In this document: in pieces, positions 28,168 through 36,231 of the stretch | How the letters are laid out: the number at the start of each line of letters is the position of its first letter | How positions within the stretch are numbered: the first letter of the stretch is position 1 | NCBI RefSeq assembly: GCF_024172165.1 | Contig: NZ_JAMZEB010000002.1 | Coordinates: forward strand, 7,585,501 to 7,649,500 | Length of the DNA stretch: 64,000 bases | From: Nonomuraea thailandensis | Lineage (GTDB): Bacteria > Actinomycetota > Actinomycetes > Streptosporangiales > Streptosporangiaceae | Direction of reading: 5' to 3' | Position numbers and translations under genes: made by a program | The notes under the pieces: model-generated | The model's database searches: none | What the model was told of the DNA's origin: nothing | The model's input: the letters and a program-made list of their open reading frames with translations, nothing else

Positions 28168-29145
28168 CTAGGGGTCGGGTGTGGTGACGGTCAGGCCGAG
28201 CATGCCTGGGCCCACGTGGGCGCCGATCACAGCCCCTACCTCGACCACGCGAAGGGCTCGCAGCCCTGGCATCCGCTTGTGCAGTCGCTCCGCCAGCACC
28301 TCCGCTCGTTCCCGTGCCGCAAGATGCTGCACCGCCACCTCCACGGGCCCCTCCCCCGCCGCCTCCACCGCCAGGTCCTCCAGGCGGGCGATGGCGCGGG
28401 AGGACGTGCGGACCTTCTCCAGGAGGGAGATGCGGCCGTCGGCGATGTGCAGGAGGGGCTTGATCATGAGGGCGGAGCCGAAGAGGGAGGCGGCCGCGCC
28501 GATGCGGCCGCTGCGGCGGAGGTAGTCGAGGGTGTCGACGTAGAAGAACGTCCGGGTGCCGTGCATGCTGCGGCGGGCGGCGGCGGCCACCTCGTCCGGC
28601 GAGGTTCCGGACGCGGCGGCTCGGGCGGCGGCCAGGACCGGGTAGCCCAGGCCCATCGCGATGGAACGGCTGTCGATCACTTCCACCGGTACGGGAGCGT
28701 CGCGGGCCGCGGCAAGGGCGGACTCGATGGTGCCCGACAGTTCGCCCGAGACGTGGATGGAGACGATGGCGGTGGCTCCGCTAGCGGCCAGGTCGCAGTA
28801 GCAGGCCGCGAAGCGGGCGGGCGCGGGGCGGGAGGTGGTGGCGTGGGCGAGGTCGCCGGTGAAGGACCCTTCGTCGAAGGTACGGCTTTCGAGGGAGGAT
28901 CGAGAGGTGCGGTCTCCAGGGAAGGGCAAGGAAAAAGGGCCGGACGTGTGGTTCCCGCCGAAGGAGCCGGACGTGCCGCTTTCAGGGGACAAGCCGGTGG
29001 TGCGGTCTCCATCGCCCCTGCCGGCCCCCTCGGCGGCACGCACCCCGCCCCCTCGCGCGACCACCTGTACAGGCACCACGGTCACACCAGGCACAACCCC
29101 CAAATAGGCGGTCGAATCCGTAACAACGGCAACCAAGGGCGACAT
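28168..29145 (-). CDS. DegV-family fatty-acid-binding protein with insertion
   Basis: A 325-residue member of the DegV (FakB-like) family, which presents fatty acids to a kinase in some bacteria. The N-terminal strand is VAVVTDSTAYL, the lipid-contact segment is TTSRPAPARF, and SIHVSGELSGT and DSRSIAMGLG are typical. So is YVDTLDYLRRSGRIG before the C-terminal domain. Between VPVQVV and DEGSF, where the family usually has a few residues, about 55 low-complexity residues include two related units (GDRTTGLSPES and GDRTSRSSLES). No fatty-acid kinase gene is in the window. degV next to comEA and comEC is a common actinomycete arrangement. Confidence 0.9.
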   Translation of the reverse strand: MSPLVAVVTDSTAYLGVVPGVTVVPVQVVARGGGVRAAEGAGRGDGDRTTGLSPESGTSGSFGGNHTSGPFSLPFPGDRTSRSSLESRTFDEGSFTGDLAHATTSRPAPARFAACYCDLAASGATAIVSIHVSGELSGTIESALAAARDAPVPVEVIDSRSIAMGLGYPVLAAARAAASGTSPDEVAAAARRSMHGTRTFFYVDTLDYLRRSGRIGAAASLFGSALMIKPLLHIADGRISLLEKVRTSSRAIARLEDLAVEAAGEGPVEVAVQHLAARERAEVLAERLHKRMPGLRALRVVEVGAVIGAHVGPGMLGLTVTTPDP

Positions 29146-29158
29146 AACCCGAATCTAA

Positions 29159-30367
29159 CTACTGAACGGGCGTCCCACCCCGCCACACCCGCCGCGGCTT
29201 CAACCCGAACGACCAGGCGAAGGCACCCTCATGGTCGGCGTCCCACTGCACGATGTCCGCCAGCCGCCCGGGAGCCAGCACGCCGCGGTCCGGCGCGCCG
29301 AGGACGGTGGCGCCGCCGAGGGTGGCGGCGCGCAGCGCGTCGTTGACGCTCATCCCGAACGCCGACACCGCCATGGCCACGACCAGGGACATCGAGGTGA
29401 TGCCGCAGTAGCCGGGGTTGTGGTCGCTGCCGAGGGCGATCTGCACGCCGTGCTTGATCATCTGGCGGACCGGCGGAAGGTGGCCGCGCTGGAGCGCGGT
29501 GGCGGGGCAGACGACGGCGGGAACGCCGTAGCGCGACATGATCGCGATGTCCTCGTCGGACATGTGGTGCAGCCCGTCGGCCGAGGCGCAGCCGAGCTCG
29601 GCGGCGAGCTGGACGGCGCCGCGGCGGCTGAAGATGCCCGCGTGGATGCGCGGCAGCAGGCCCACGTTGCGGCCCGAGGCGAGGACCCAGCGGGACTCCT
29701 CGGTGGTGAAGTAGCCCTCGTCGCAGTAGACGTCCACGCTGTCGGCGCCGGCGGCGGCCGCGTCGGCGCACCAGGCGCCCACGGCCTCGACGTACTCGCG
29801 CTGCCTGCCGAAGTACTCCGGCGGCACCACGTGCGCGGCCAGGAACGTGACGTGCACCCGCGGCATCATCGGCTCCTTCTCCAGCTCGCGCAGGAGCCGC
29901 ACGTCGGCGAGCTCGCCGTCGCGGGTGAGGTGGTAGCCGGTCTTGGCCTCGACGGTCGTCGTGCCGCTCAGCAGCCAGCTGCGCAGCCGCTCGCGCACGC
30001 CGTTGCACAAGGTCCACGGGTCGGTGCCGCGGGTCACGGTGACGGTGGAGCCCACGCCGCCGCCCGCCGCGGTGATCGAGGCGGAGGTGGAGCCGCCGGT
30101 GCGGATGGCCAGCTCGGCGTAGCGGTTGCCGGCGTAGACGGGGTGCGTGTGGGCGTCGATGAGGCCGGGCGTGACCAGGGCGCCGCCGAGGTTCTCGACG
30201 TGGTCGACGTCGACGATGTCGTCGACGACACCGGGCACGCTCTGGGGAAGGTCCGGCGCGCGGCCGACCCAGGCGATGCGGTCGTTGTGCACCAGGATGG
30301 CGGCGTTGCTGAGGACCTCGTTGCCGGTCCAGAGGCGGCCGATGTTGGTCAGGAGTCGGACGGTCAC
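29159..30367 (-). CDS. hutI: imidazolonepropionase (histidine degradation)
   Basis: A 402-residue amidohydrolase that opens imidazolone-5-propionate to N-formimino-L-glutamate, the third step of histidine breakdown. The metal-binding motif is LIDAHTHPVYAG. GGSTSASITAAGGG, KTGYHLTRDGE, FLAAHVVPPEYF and the C-terminal ALGSDHNPGYC are all diagnostic of HutI. The GTG at 30367 (VTVRLLTNIG) has a GGGGTGGTGA stretch upstream; a GTG ten codons earlier is possible. No hutH, hutU or hutG is near, so it is separated from the rest of the pathway, which may be elsewhere. Confidence 0.94.
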   Translation of the reverse strand: MTVRLLTNIGRLWTGNEVLSNAAILVHNDRIAWVGRAPDLPQSVPGVVDDIVDVDHVENLGGALVTPGLIDAHTHPVYAGNRYAELAIRTGGSTSASITAAGGGVGSTVTVTRGTDPWTLCNGVRERLRSWLLSGTTTVEAKTGYHLTRDGELADVRLLRELEKEPMMPRVHVTFLAAHVVPPEYFGRQREYVEAVGAWCADAAAAGADSVDVYCDEGYFTTEESRWVLASGRNVGLLPRIHAGIFSRRGAVQLAAELGCASADGLHHMSDEDIAIMSRYGVPAVVCPATALQRGHLPPVRQMIKHGVQIALGSDHNPGYCGITSMSLVVAMAVSAFGMSVNDALRAATLGGATVLGAPDRGVLAPGRLADIVQWDADHEGAFAWSFGLKPRRVWRGGTPVQ

Positions 30368-30799
30368 CGCATCACCACCCCGTACGACCCCCCGCACGAG
30401 CGCGCTGCCCAGCGCACGGCCTGTGCCGCGCCCACTGAGTCCGCTCCGGGTCCGGACGACATGGGGGGTCTCCTGCTCTTCCGCATCGAGTTGTGCGGTG
30501 ACCGTATCGCCGGACCCATGATCCGGCGATTTCAGTTCAGTTACGTTATTTCACATGTTGGGCTGCTGTACAGGGTTATTCGGAAGAAAGATCATTCATC
30601 CCAACCATCACGCAGCCCTGTCTCGTCCCCACGGGTCCCGCTGACGACGTCCACACCCTCAGCCACCATGAAACCAGAACCCAAACCCAAAACCAGACCA
30701 ACGTTAGGTCTGGTCAATCCTAGCAATCCCAGAGTTCGGGGACCACTGCCGCTTTTGGGTAACTGTGTGCGCTTTGCGGCGAGTAATGCCAGGCCGCGC
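30368..30799. other. 430-base non-coding region upstream of hutI
   Basis: This is the most AT-rich intergenic stretch of the window (around 30530-30600 and 30660-30760). It separates hutI from hflX, both on the minus strand, so it should hold the hutI promoter. It contains the inverted repeat ACCAGACC-AACGTTA-GGTCTGGT at 30692-30714. I found no convincing gene in it. Confidence 0.6.
30692..30714. promoter_or_regulatory. inverted repeat ACCAGACC/GGTCTGGT
   Basis: Perfect 8-bp arms flank a 7-base centre that is itself palindromic-like (AACGTTA). It lies about 325 bases upstream of the hutI start in an AT-rich region. It could be a GntR-type operator or a structured RNA element. Its distance from hutI leaves the target open. 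Confidence 0.45.
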
Positions 30800-30830
30800 A
30801 GGTGGCCCGGCCGTAACGGCCGGGCCACCT
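30800..30830 (-). terminator. GC-rich hairpin terminator downstream of hflX
   Basis: AGGTGGCCCGGCCG and CGGCCGGGCCACCT form a perfect 14-bp stem with a 3-base loop, 9 bases after the hflX stop. There is no T tract, which is common for terminators in high-GC actinomycetes. Confidence 0.72.
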
Positions 30831-30839
30831 GACGAGCTC

Positions 30840-32261
30840 CTAGGAGACCCGCTCCACCGGCTTGCCCACGCGCAGCAGCTCCTGCGACAGGCTGGCCAGG
30901 ACCCGGGCGTGCAGGACGGTCCCGTCCTCGACGTGGTCCACCGAGAGCACCTCGCCCTCCCGGTGGGCCCGCGAGATGAGATCCCCCCGCTCGTACGGCA
31001 CCAGCAGGTGCACCTCGTGATCGAGCCGCGGCAGCCGCTCCTCGATGAGGTCCATCAGCGCGGGGATGCCCTTGCCCGTGCGGGCGGACACCACGATGCT
31101 GTCCCGCTCACGCCGCGCGATCCGGTCGAGCACCTCCTGGTCGGCCGCGTCCGCCTTGTTGATCACCACGATCTCGGGGATCTCGGAGGCGCCCTCGATG
31201 TCGGCGAACACCTCCCGCACGGCCGCGAGCTGGCCCTCGGGGTCGGGGTGCGACCCGTCCACGACGTGCAGGATCAGGTCGGCGTCGGCGACCTCCTCCA
31301 GCGTGGAGCGGAACGCCTCGACGAGCTGGTGCGGCAGGTGCCGGACGAAGCCGACGGTGTCGGCGATCGTGAACAGCCTGCCCTCCGGCGTGCGCGCGCG
31401 GCGCACGGTCGGGTCGAGGGTGGCGAACAGCGCGTCCTCCACCAGCACGCCCGCGCCCGTGACGCGGTTGAGCAGCGAGGACTTGCCGGCGTTGGTGTAG
31501 CCGGCGATGGCCACGGCGGGCACCTCGCGGCGCTGGCGCCGGTGGCGCATGGTCTCGCGCGAGGTGGACATGCCGCTGATCTGGCGGCGCAGCTTGGACA
31601 TGCGCTCGCGGATGCGCCGGCGGTCCAGCTCGATCTTGGTCTCACCGGGGCCACGGCCGCCGATGCCGACGCCGCCCGCGGCACGACCGCCGACCTGCCG
31701 GGACAGGTTGCCGCCCCAGCCGCGCAGGCGCGGCAGCAGGTACGACAGCTGCGCCAGCTCGACCTGGGCCTTGCCCTCGCGGCTCTTGGCGTGCTGGGCG
31801 AAGATGTCGAGGATCAGCGCGGTCCGGTCGATGACCTTGACCTTGACGATGTCCTCGAGCTGGCGGAGCTGGCCGGGGGTCAGCTCGCCGTCGCAGATCA
31901 CGGTGTCGGCGCCGCTGGACTCGACCACGTCGCGCAGCTCCAGGGCCTTGCCGGAGCCGATGTAGGTGGCCGGGTCGGGCTTCTGGCGGCGCTGGATCAG
32001 CCCGTCGAGCACCTGAGAGCCGGCCGTCTCGGCCAGGAGCTTCAGCTCGAGCAGGGAGTTGTCGGCGTCCTCCGCGGTGCCGGAGGTCCAGACGCCGACG
32101 AGAACGACCCGTTCGAGCCGCAGCTGACGGTACTCGACCTCGGAGACATCCTGGAGTTCGGTGGAGAGGCCCGCCACGCGGCGGAGCGCCTGGCGATCCT
32201 CGAGGTCCATGTCGCCGGTCTCGAACACGTCGAGCTCGGAGTTTTCGTGCATTCGTGTCAT
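30840..32261 (-). CDS. hflX: HflX GTPase, ribosome-associated
   Basis: A 473-residue GTPase of the HflX family, which splits stalled ribosomes under stress. The HflX-specific N-terminal domain ends in the GRGPGETKIELDRRRIRERM helix region (LDRRRIRERMSKLRRQI). The GTPase domain has GYTNAGKSSLLN (G1), FATLDPTVRR (G2), DTVGFVRHLP (G3) and VINKAD (G4). The start is uncertain: I use the ATG at 32261; the frame is open to a GTG at 32312. In Streptomyces hflX lies close to dapF, but here the two are about 27 kb apart. Confidence 0.93.
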   Translation of the reverse strand: MTRMHENSELDVFETGDMDLEDRQALRRVAGLSTELQDVSEVEYRQLRLERVVLVGVWTSGTAEDADNSLLELKLLAETAGSQVLDGLIQRRQKPDPATYIGSGKALELRDVVESSGADTVICDGELTPGQLRQLEDIVKVKVIDRTALILDIFAQHAKSREGKAQVELAQLSYLLPRLRGWGGNLSRQVGGRAAGGVGIGGRGPGETKIELDRRRIRERMSKLRRQISGMSTSRETMRHRRQRREVPAVAIAGYTNAGKSSLLNRVTGAGVLVEDALFATLDPTVRRARTPEGRLFTIADTVGFVRHLPHQLVEAFRSTLEEVADADLILHVVDGSHPDPEGQLAAVREVFADIEGASEIPEIVVINKADAADQEVLDRIARRERDSIVVSARTGKGIPALMDLIEERLPRLDHEVHLLVPYERGDLISRAHREGEVLSVDHVEDGTVLHARVLASLSQELLRVGKPVERVS

Positions 32262-32280
32262 CTCTATTAGGGAACGTCTG

Positions 32281-32294
32281 GACACCTCGGTGTC
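32281..32294. promoter_or_regulatory. short palindrome GACACC-TC-GGTGTC upstream of hflX
   Basis: A perfect 6-bp inverted repeat with a 2-base centre, 20 bases upstream of the chosen hflX ATG. It may be an operator or a leader structure; nothing else supports it. Confidence 0.35.
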
Positions 32295-32360
32295 TTCCCA
32301 CGATGGTGGCACGACATCCGCGGCACAATCACCTGGTTATCCAGGCGTCTCCACACACTG

Positions 32361-33059
32361 TCAAGCAGGCTTGACGGTGATGTCCCCGGAACCCGTGGTC
32401 AGCGAGATCTTGTGCGTGGAGGAGGCGTCCTTCTTGACCGTCACGGCGGCGTCACCGGAGCCCACCTCGGACTTCACGTCATAGGCGCCGTCGGGGACGC
32501 TGAGCGTGATGTCGCCCGATCCGGCCTTCAGATCGGCGTTGTCGGGCGCGGAGGCGTACTTGAGCTCGATGTTCCCCGAGCCCACGTCCGCGAACACCTG
32601 CTTGCCCCCGAGCCCGGCGGCGTCCACGTCACCGGAGCCGGCGTTCACGTCGATCGGCCCGGTGAGGTTCCTCAGCGTGAGGTCGCCCGAGCCGGCATCC
32701 AGGTCGACGGAGAGCCCCTTGGGGATCTCGATCTTGTAGTCGACGCTGCACCCGGCACCCCAGTCGGACGGGCACGTGTACGTCATGAGCAACGCCTCGC
32801 CCTCGACCTTGTGCTCGGGCCTGGGCTTGCCGCCCTCGCCGCGCCAGTGCAGGGTCTCGACGACGCGCACGGCGGTGCCGCCCGTCTCGGTGATCACGGC
32901 GTCGCCGGAGTTGCTCTTGAGCTGGAGCTTGGTGACCTTCTCCGTCACCTGGTACGAGGTCGACTCCGACATGCCCGGCTGGGCGAGGTCGGCCAGCCCG
33001 CAGCCGGTCAGCAGCGCGGCGGAGGCCAGCAGTCCGGCCGCGAGCGCGATGGTCTTCAT
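32361..33059 (-). CDS. lipoprotein with DUF4097-type beta-repeat domain
   Basis: A 232-residue exported protein. The signal peptide MKTIALAAGLLASAALLTGC ends in a lipobox (LLTGC), so the mature protein is lipid-anchored at Cys20. The rest is a right-handed beta-solenoid-like array in which the word GSGD recurs about every 20 residues (AGSGDLTL, AGSGDVDA, VGSGNIEL, AGSGDITL, VGSGDAAV, TGSGDITV). This is the pattern of DUF4097/adhesin-like proteins. The function is unknown. The ATG at 33059 is divergent from malate synthase, sharing a 143-base promoter region. Confidence 0.88.
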   Translation of the reverse strand: MKTIALAAGLLASAALLTGCGLADLAQPGMSESTSYQVTEKVTKLQLKSNSGDAVITETGGTAVRVVETLHWRGEGGKPRPEHKVEGEALLMTYTCPSDWGAGCSVDYKIEIPKGLSVDLDAGSGDLTLRNLTGPIDVNAGSGDVDAAGLGGKQVFADVGSGNIELKYASAPDNADLKAGSGDITLSVPDGAYDVKSEVGSGDAAVTVKKDASSTHKISLTTGSGDITVKPA

Positions 33060-33125
33060 GAAAGAGATGGTGTCGCGCGATGCACCCCGGCCACATCGGG
33101 GATGACCCCAGGCGAACCCCAACCT

Positions 33126-33154
33126 TTGACCCCTGAGGGTCATGGGGGTAATTT
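33126..33154 (+). promoter_or_regulatory. candidate promoter of malate synthase
   Basis: TTGACC at 33126-33131 and TAATTT at 33149-33154 with a 17-base spacer. Initiation near 33161 would fall inside the first of two palindromic sites, so a bound repressor could block RNA polymerase. Confidence 0.6.
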
Positions 33155-33157
33155 CAC

Positions 33158-33194
33158 TTCCACAATCCAGAACTCGTTTTCCACAATATGGAAA
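33158..33194. promoter_or_regulatory. paired IclR-like operators before malate synthase
   Basis: TTCCACAATCCAGAA (33158-33172) and TTTCCACAATATGGAAA (33178-33194) repeat the half-site TTCCA. The second is a near-perfect palindrome (TTTCCA/TGGAAA). Their centres are 21 bases apart, two helical turns. They resemble IclR-family operators of the TGGAA/TTCCA type, and two IclR genes lie downstream in the same gene string. Binding by those proteins is inference. Confidence 0.65.
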
Positions 33195-33202
33195 GAGGTC
33201 CC

Positions 33203-34780
33203 ATGGAGATCACCGGCCCGATGCACGACCGGTTCGACGAGATCCTCACGCCGGAGGCGCTCGCGTTCGTGGCGGCTCTCCAGCGGGAGTTCGGCGCCAG
33301 GCGGCTGGAGCTGCTGGAGGCCCGCCAGGCGCGCCAGGCGGAGCTGTCGGCGGGCGGCATGCTCGACTTCCTGCCGGAGACCAAGGAGATCAGGGAGAGC
33401 GACTGGCAGGTCGCGCCCCCGGCGCCCGGCCTGGAGGACCGTCGCGTCGAGATCACCGGCCCCGTCGACAAGAAGATGACCATCAACGCGCTCAACTCCG
33501 GGGCCAAGGTGTGGCTGGCCGACTTCGAGGACGCCAACTCCCCGCTGTGGGAGAACTGCGTGGCCGGCCACCTCAACCTGCGCGACGCGCTCGACCGCAC
33601 GATCGACTTCGAGACCGGCGGCAAGGCGTACGCGCTCAAGCCCGACGGGGAGCTGGCGACCGTCGTGGTGCGCCCGCGCGGCTGGCACCTGGACGAGAAG
33701 CACGCGCAGGTCGACGGGCACCCGGTCTCGGGGTCGCTGTTCGACTTCGGGCTCTACTTCTTCCACTGCGCCCAGCGGCAGCTCGACAAGGGCAGGGGCC
33801 CGTACTTCTACCTGCCCAAGATCGAGTCGCACCTGGAGGCGCGGCTCTGGAACGACGTGTTCACCAGGGCCCAGGAACTGCTCGGCATCCCGCACGGCAC
33901 GATCAGGGCGACGGTGCTCATCGAGACGTACCCGGCGGCGTTCGAGATGGAGGAGATCCTCTACGAGCTGCGCGACCACTCGGCCGGGCTGAACGCGGGC
34001 CGCTGGGACTACCTGTTCAGCGTGATCAAGAAGTTCCGCACGCGGGGCCGCGAGTTCCTGCTGCCCGAGCGGAACGCGGTCACGATGACGGCCCCGTTCA
34101 TGCGCGCCTACACCGAGCTGCTCGTGCGCACCTGCCACAAGCGCGGCGCGCACGCCATCGGCGGGATGGCGGCGTTCATCCCCTCGCGCAGGGACCCCGA
34201 GGTCAACGCGGTGGCGCTGGAGAAGGTGCGGGCGGACAAGACGCGCGAGTCGGGCGACGGCTTCGACGGGTCCTGGGTGGCGCACCCGGACCTGGTGCCG
34301 ATCTGCCGGGAGGTGTTCGACGGCGTGCTCGGCTCGCGGCCGAACCAGCTCGACCGGCTGCGCGAGGACGTCAGCGTGACGGCGGGCGAGCTGCTGGCCG
34401 TCTCCGAGACGCCGGGCGACATCACCGAGGCGGGGCTGCGCAACAACGTGGACGTGGCGCTGCGCTACCTGGCCGCCTGGATGGGCGGGCTGGGCGCGGT
34501 CGCCATCCACAACCTCATGGAGGACGCCGCCACGGCCGAGATCTCGCGCTCGCAGATCTGGCAGTGGATCCACAACGACATCACGCTCGCCGACACCGGC
34601 CAGCAGGTGACCAAGGAGCTGGTCGAGCGGATCATCACCGAGGAGGTGGCCAGGATCGCCATGGAGCCCGGTTACGACGAGAAGCTCTTCGCGCAGGCGA
34701 CGGCCCTGTTCAAGGAAGTGGCGCTGGACGACGACTTCGCCGACTTCCTGACCCTTCCCGCCTACGCCCGGATGCCGTAG
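33203..34780 (+). CDS. aceB: malate synthase A
   Basis: A 525-residue enzyme condensing glyoxylate with acetyl-CoA to malate. It has the family signature in LRDHSAGLNAGRWDYLFSVI, the N-terminal GAKVWLADFEDANSP segment with metal and glyoxylate residues, and NAVTMTAPFMRAYTELL. The length is typical of malate synthase A. I place the start at the ATG at 33203 (MEITGPMHDRF) because AGAGG lies 5 bases upstream; an ATG at 33188 sits inside the operator. It is followed 8 bases later by glcD, so glyoxylate produced by glycolate oxidase is used directly. Confidence 0.96.
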   Translation: MEITGPMHDRFDEILTPEALAFVAALQREFGARRLELLEARQARQAELSAGGMLDFLPETKEIRESDWQVAPPAPGLEDRRVEITGPVDKKMTINALNSGAKVWLADFEDANSPLWENCVAGHLNLRDALDRTIDFETGGKAYALKPDGELATVVVRPRGWHLDEKHAQVDGHPVSGSLFDFGLYFFHCAQRQLDKGRGPYFYLPKIESHLEARLWNDVFTRAQELLGIPHGTIRATVLIETYPAAFEMEEILYELRDHSAGLNAGRWDYLFSVIKKFRTRGREFLLPERNAVTMTAPFMRAYTELLVRTCHKRGAHAIGGMAAFIPSRRDPEVNAVALEKVRADKTRESGDGFDGSWVAHPDLVPICREVFDGVLGSRPNQLDRLREDVSVTAGELLAVSETPGDITEAGLRNNVDVALRYLAAWMGGLGAVAIHNLMEDAATAEISRSQIWQWIHNDITLADTGQQVTKELVERIITEEVARIAMEPGYDEKLFAQATALFKEVALDDDFADFLTLPAYARMP

Positions 34781-34788
34781 AGAATCGG

Positions 34789-36231
34789 ATGATGATGGAC
34801 ACGCTCGTCGCGGCTCTGCGTTCGCTTCTGCCCGGCGACTCGGTGATCACCGACCCGGTGCGACTGCGCACGTACGAGTGCGACGGCCTCACCTACCACC
34901 GGGCGACCCCCGGCGTGGTCGTGCTGCCCGGTACGGCCGAGCAGGTCGCCCAGGTGGTACGGCTGTGCAACGAGCACGGCGTGCCGTTCGTGGCCAGGGG
35001 CTCGGGCACCGGCCTGTCGGGGGGCGCGCTCCCCCGCGAGGACGGCGTGCTGATCGTCACCTCCAGGATGCGCGCGATCCTGGAGATCGACCTGGCGAAC
35101 CGCCGCGCGGTCGTGGAGCCCGGCGTGACCAACCTGGCCATCACCGAGGCCGTCCGCGACCGCGGCTACTACTACGCCCCCGACCCCTCCAGCCAGCAGG
35201 TCTGCTCGATCGGCGGCAACGTCGCGGAGAACTCCGGCGGCGCCCACTGCCTGAAGTACGGCTTCACCGTCAACCACGTGGAGGCGTGCGAGATCGTCAC
35301 GCCGGACGGCGACCTGGTCACGCTCGACCGCATGGACCCGGGCTACGACCTGCTCGGCGCGTTCATCGGCTCGGAGGGCACGCTGGGCATCGCCACGAGG
35401 ATCACGGTACGGCTGTGCCGCGCGCCCGAGGCCGTGACCACGGTGCTGGCCGCGTTCGAGAGCATCGAGCAGGGTGGGCAGGCCGTCTCGGCGATCATCG
35501 GCGCGGGCATCGTGCCGGCCGCGATCGAGATGATGGACGCGCTGGCCATCGAGGCGGCCGAGGCGGCGGTGGCCTGCTCCTACCCCGAGGGCGCCGGCGC
35601 GGTGCTGATCGTGGAGCTGGACGGGCCGGCCGCGGAGGTGGAGCGGCAGTTCGCCCAGCTCCGCGAGCTCTGCGCGAACGCGTTCGAGCTGCGCGTGGCG
35701 GCCGGTCCGGCCGAGCGGGCGGCGATCTGGAAGGGCCGCAAGTCGGCGTTCGCCGCCGTCGGGCGCATCAGCCCGGCCTACATCGTGCAGGACGGCGTGG
35801 TGCCGCGCACGTCGCTGCCCGCCGTGCTGGCCGCCATCGACCGGCTGTCGGCGGAGCACGGCATCAGGGTGGCCAACGTCTTCCACGCCGGTGACGGCAA
35901 CCTGCATCCGCTGGTGCTGTTCGACGACGCGGAGCCGGGGGCGGGCGAGCGGGCCGAGGTGGTGTCGGGCGCGATCCTCGACCTGTGCATCGAGCACGGC
36001 GGCTCGATCACGGGCGAGCACGGGGTCGGCGTGGACAAGTCCAGATACATGCCGAAGATGTTCAGCGCGGACGACCTGGACACCATGCAGCTCGTCCGGT
36101 GCGCGTTCGACCCCCAGGGGCTGGCGAACCCGGGCAAGGTGTTCCCCACCCCGCGCCTGTGCGGCGAGGTGCCGGGCGTGCGCAAGGGCGTGCATCCGCT
36201 GGTCGAGTCGGGGAAGGCGGAGCAGTTTTGA
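34789..36231 (+). CDS. glcD: glycolate oxidase subunit GlcD (FAD-linked)
   Basis: A 480-residue FAD-binding subunit of glycolate dehydrogenase, oxidising glycolate (or D-lactate) to glyoxylate. The PCMH-type FAD domain shows VPFVARGSGTGLSGGALP, SIGGNVAENSGGAHCLKYG and FIGSEGTLGIATRITVRL. The C-terminal cap carries VFHAGDGNLHPLVLFD and the end GEHGVGVDKSRYM. Three adjacent ATGs (34789, 34792, 34795) could be the start; no strong ribosome site is seen, and coupling to aceB is likely. It overlaps glcE by 4 bases (TTGA). Confidence 0.95.
   Translation: MMMDTLVAALRSLLPGDSVITDPVRLRTYECDGLTYHRATPGVVVLPGTAEQVAQVVRLCNEHGVPFVARGSGTGLSGGALPREDGVLIVTSRMRAILEIDLANRRAVVEPGVTNLAITEAVRDRGYYYAPDPSSQQVCSIGGNVAENSGGAHCLKYGFTVNHVEACEIVTPDGDLVTLDRMDPGYDLLGAFIGSEGTLGIATRITVRLCRAPEAVTTVLAAFESIEQGGQAVSAIIGAGIVPAAIEMMDALAIEAAEAAVACSYPEGAGAVLIVELDGPAAEVERQFAQLRELCANAFELRVAAGPAERAAIWKGRKSAFAAVGRISPAYIVQDGVVPRTSLPAVLAAIDRLSAEHGIRVANVFHAGDGNLHPLVLFDDAEPGAGERAEVVSGAILDLCIEHGGSITGEHGVGVDKSRYMPKMFSADDLDTMQLVRCAFDPQGLANPGKVFPTPRLCGEVPGVRKGVHPLVESGKAEQF

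Noticed and set aside
27941..28187. Small plus-strand proteins between degV and comEA
   Set aside because: Several frames are open only because of G/A-rich repeats; no ribosome site and no plausible protein composition.
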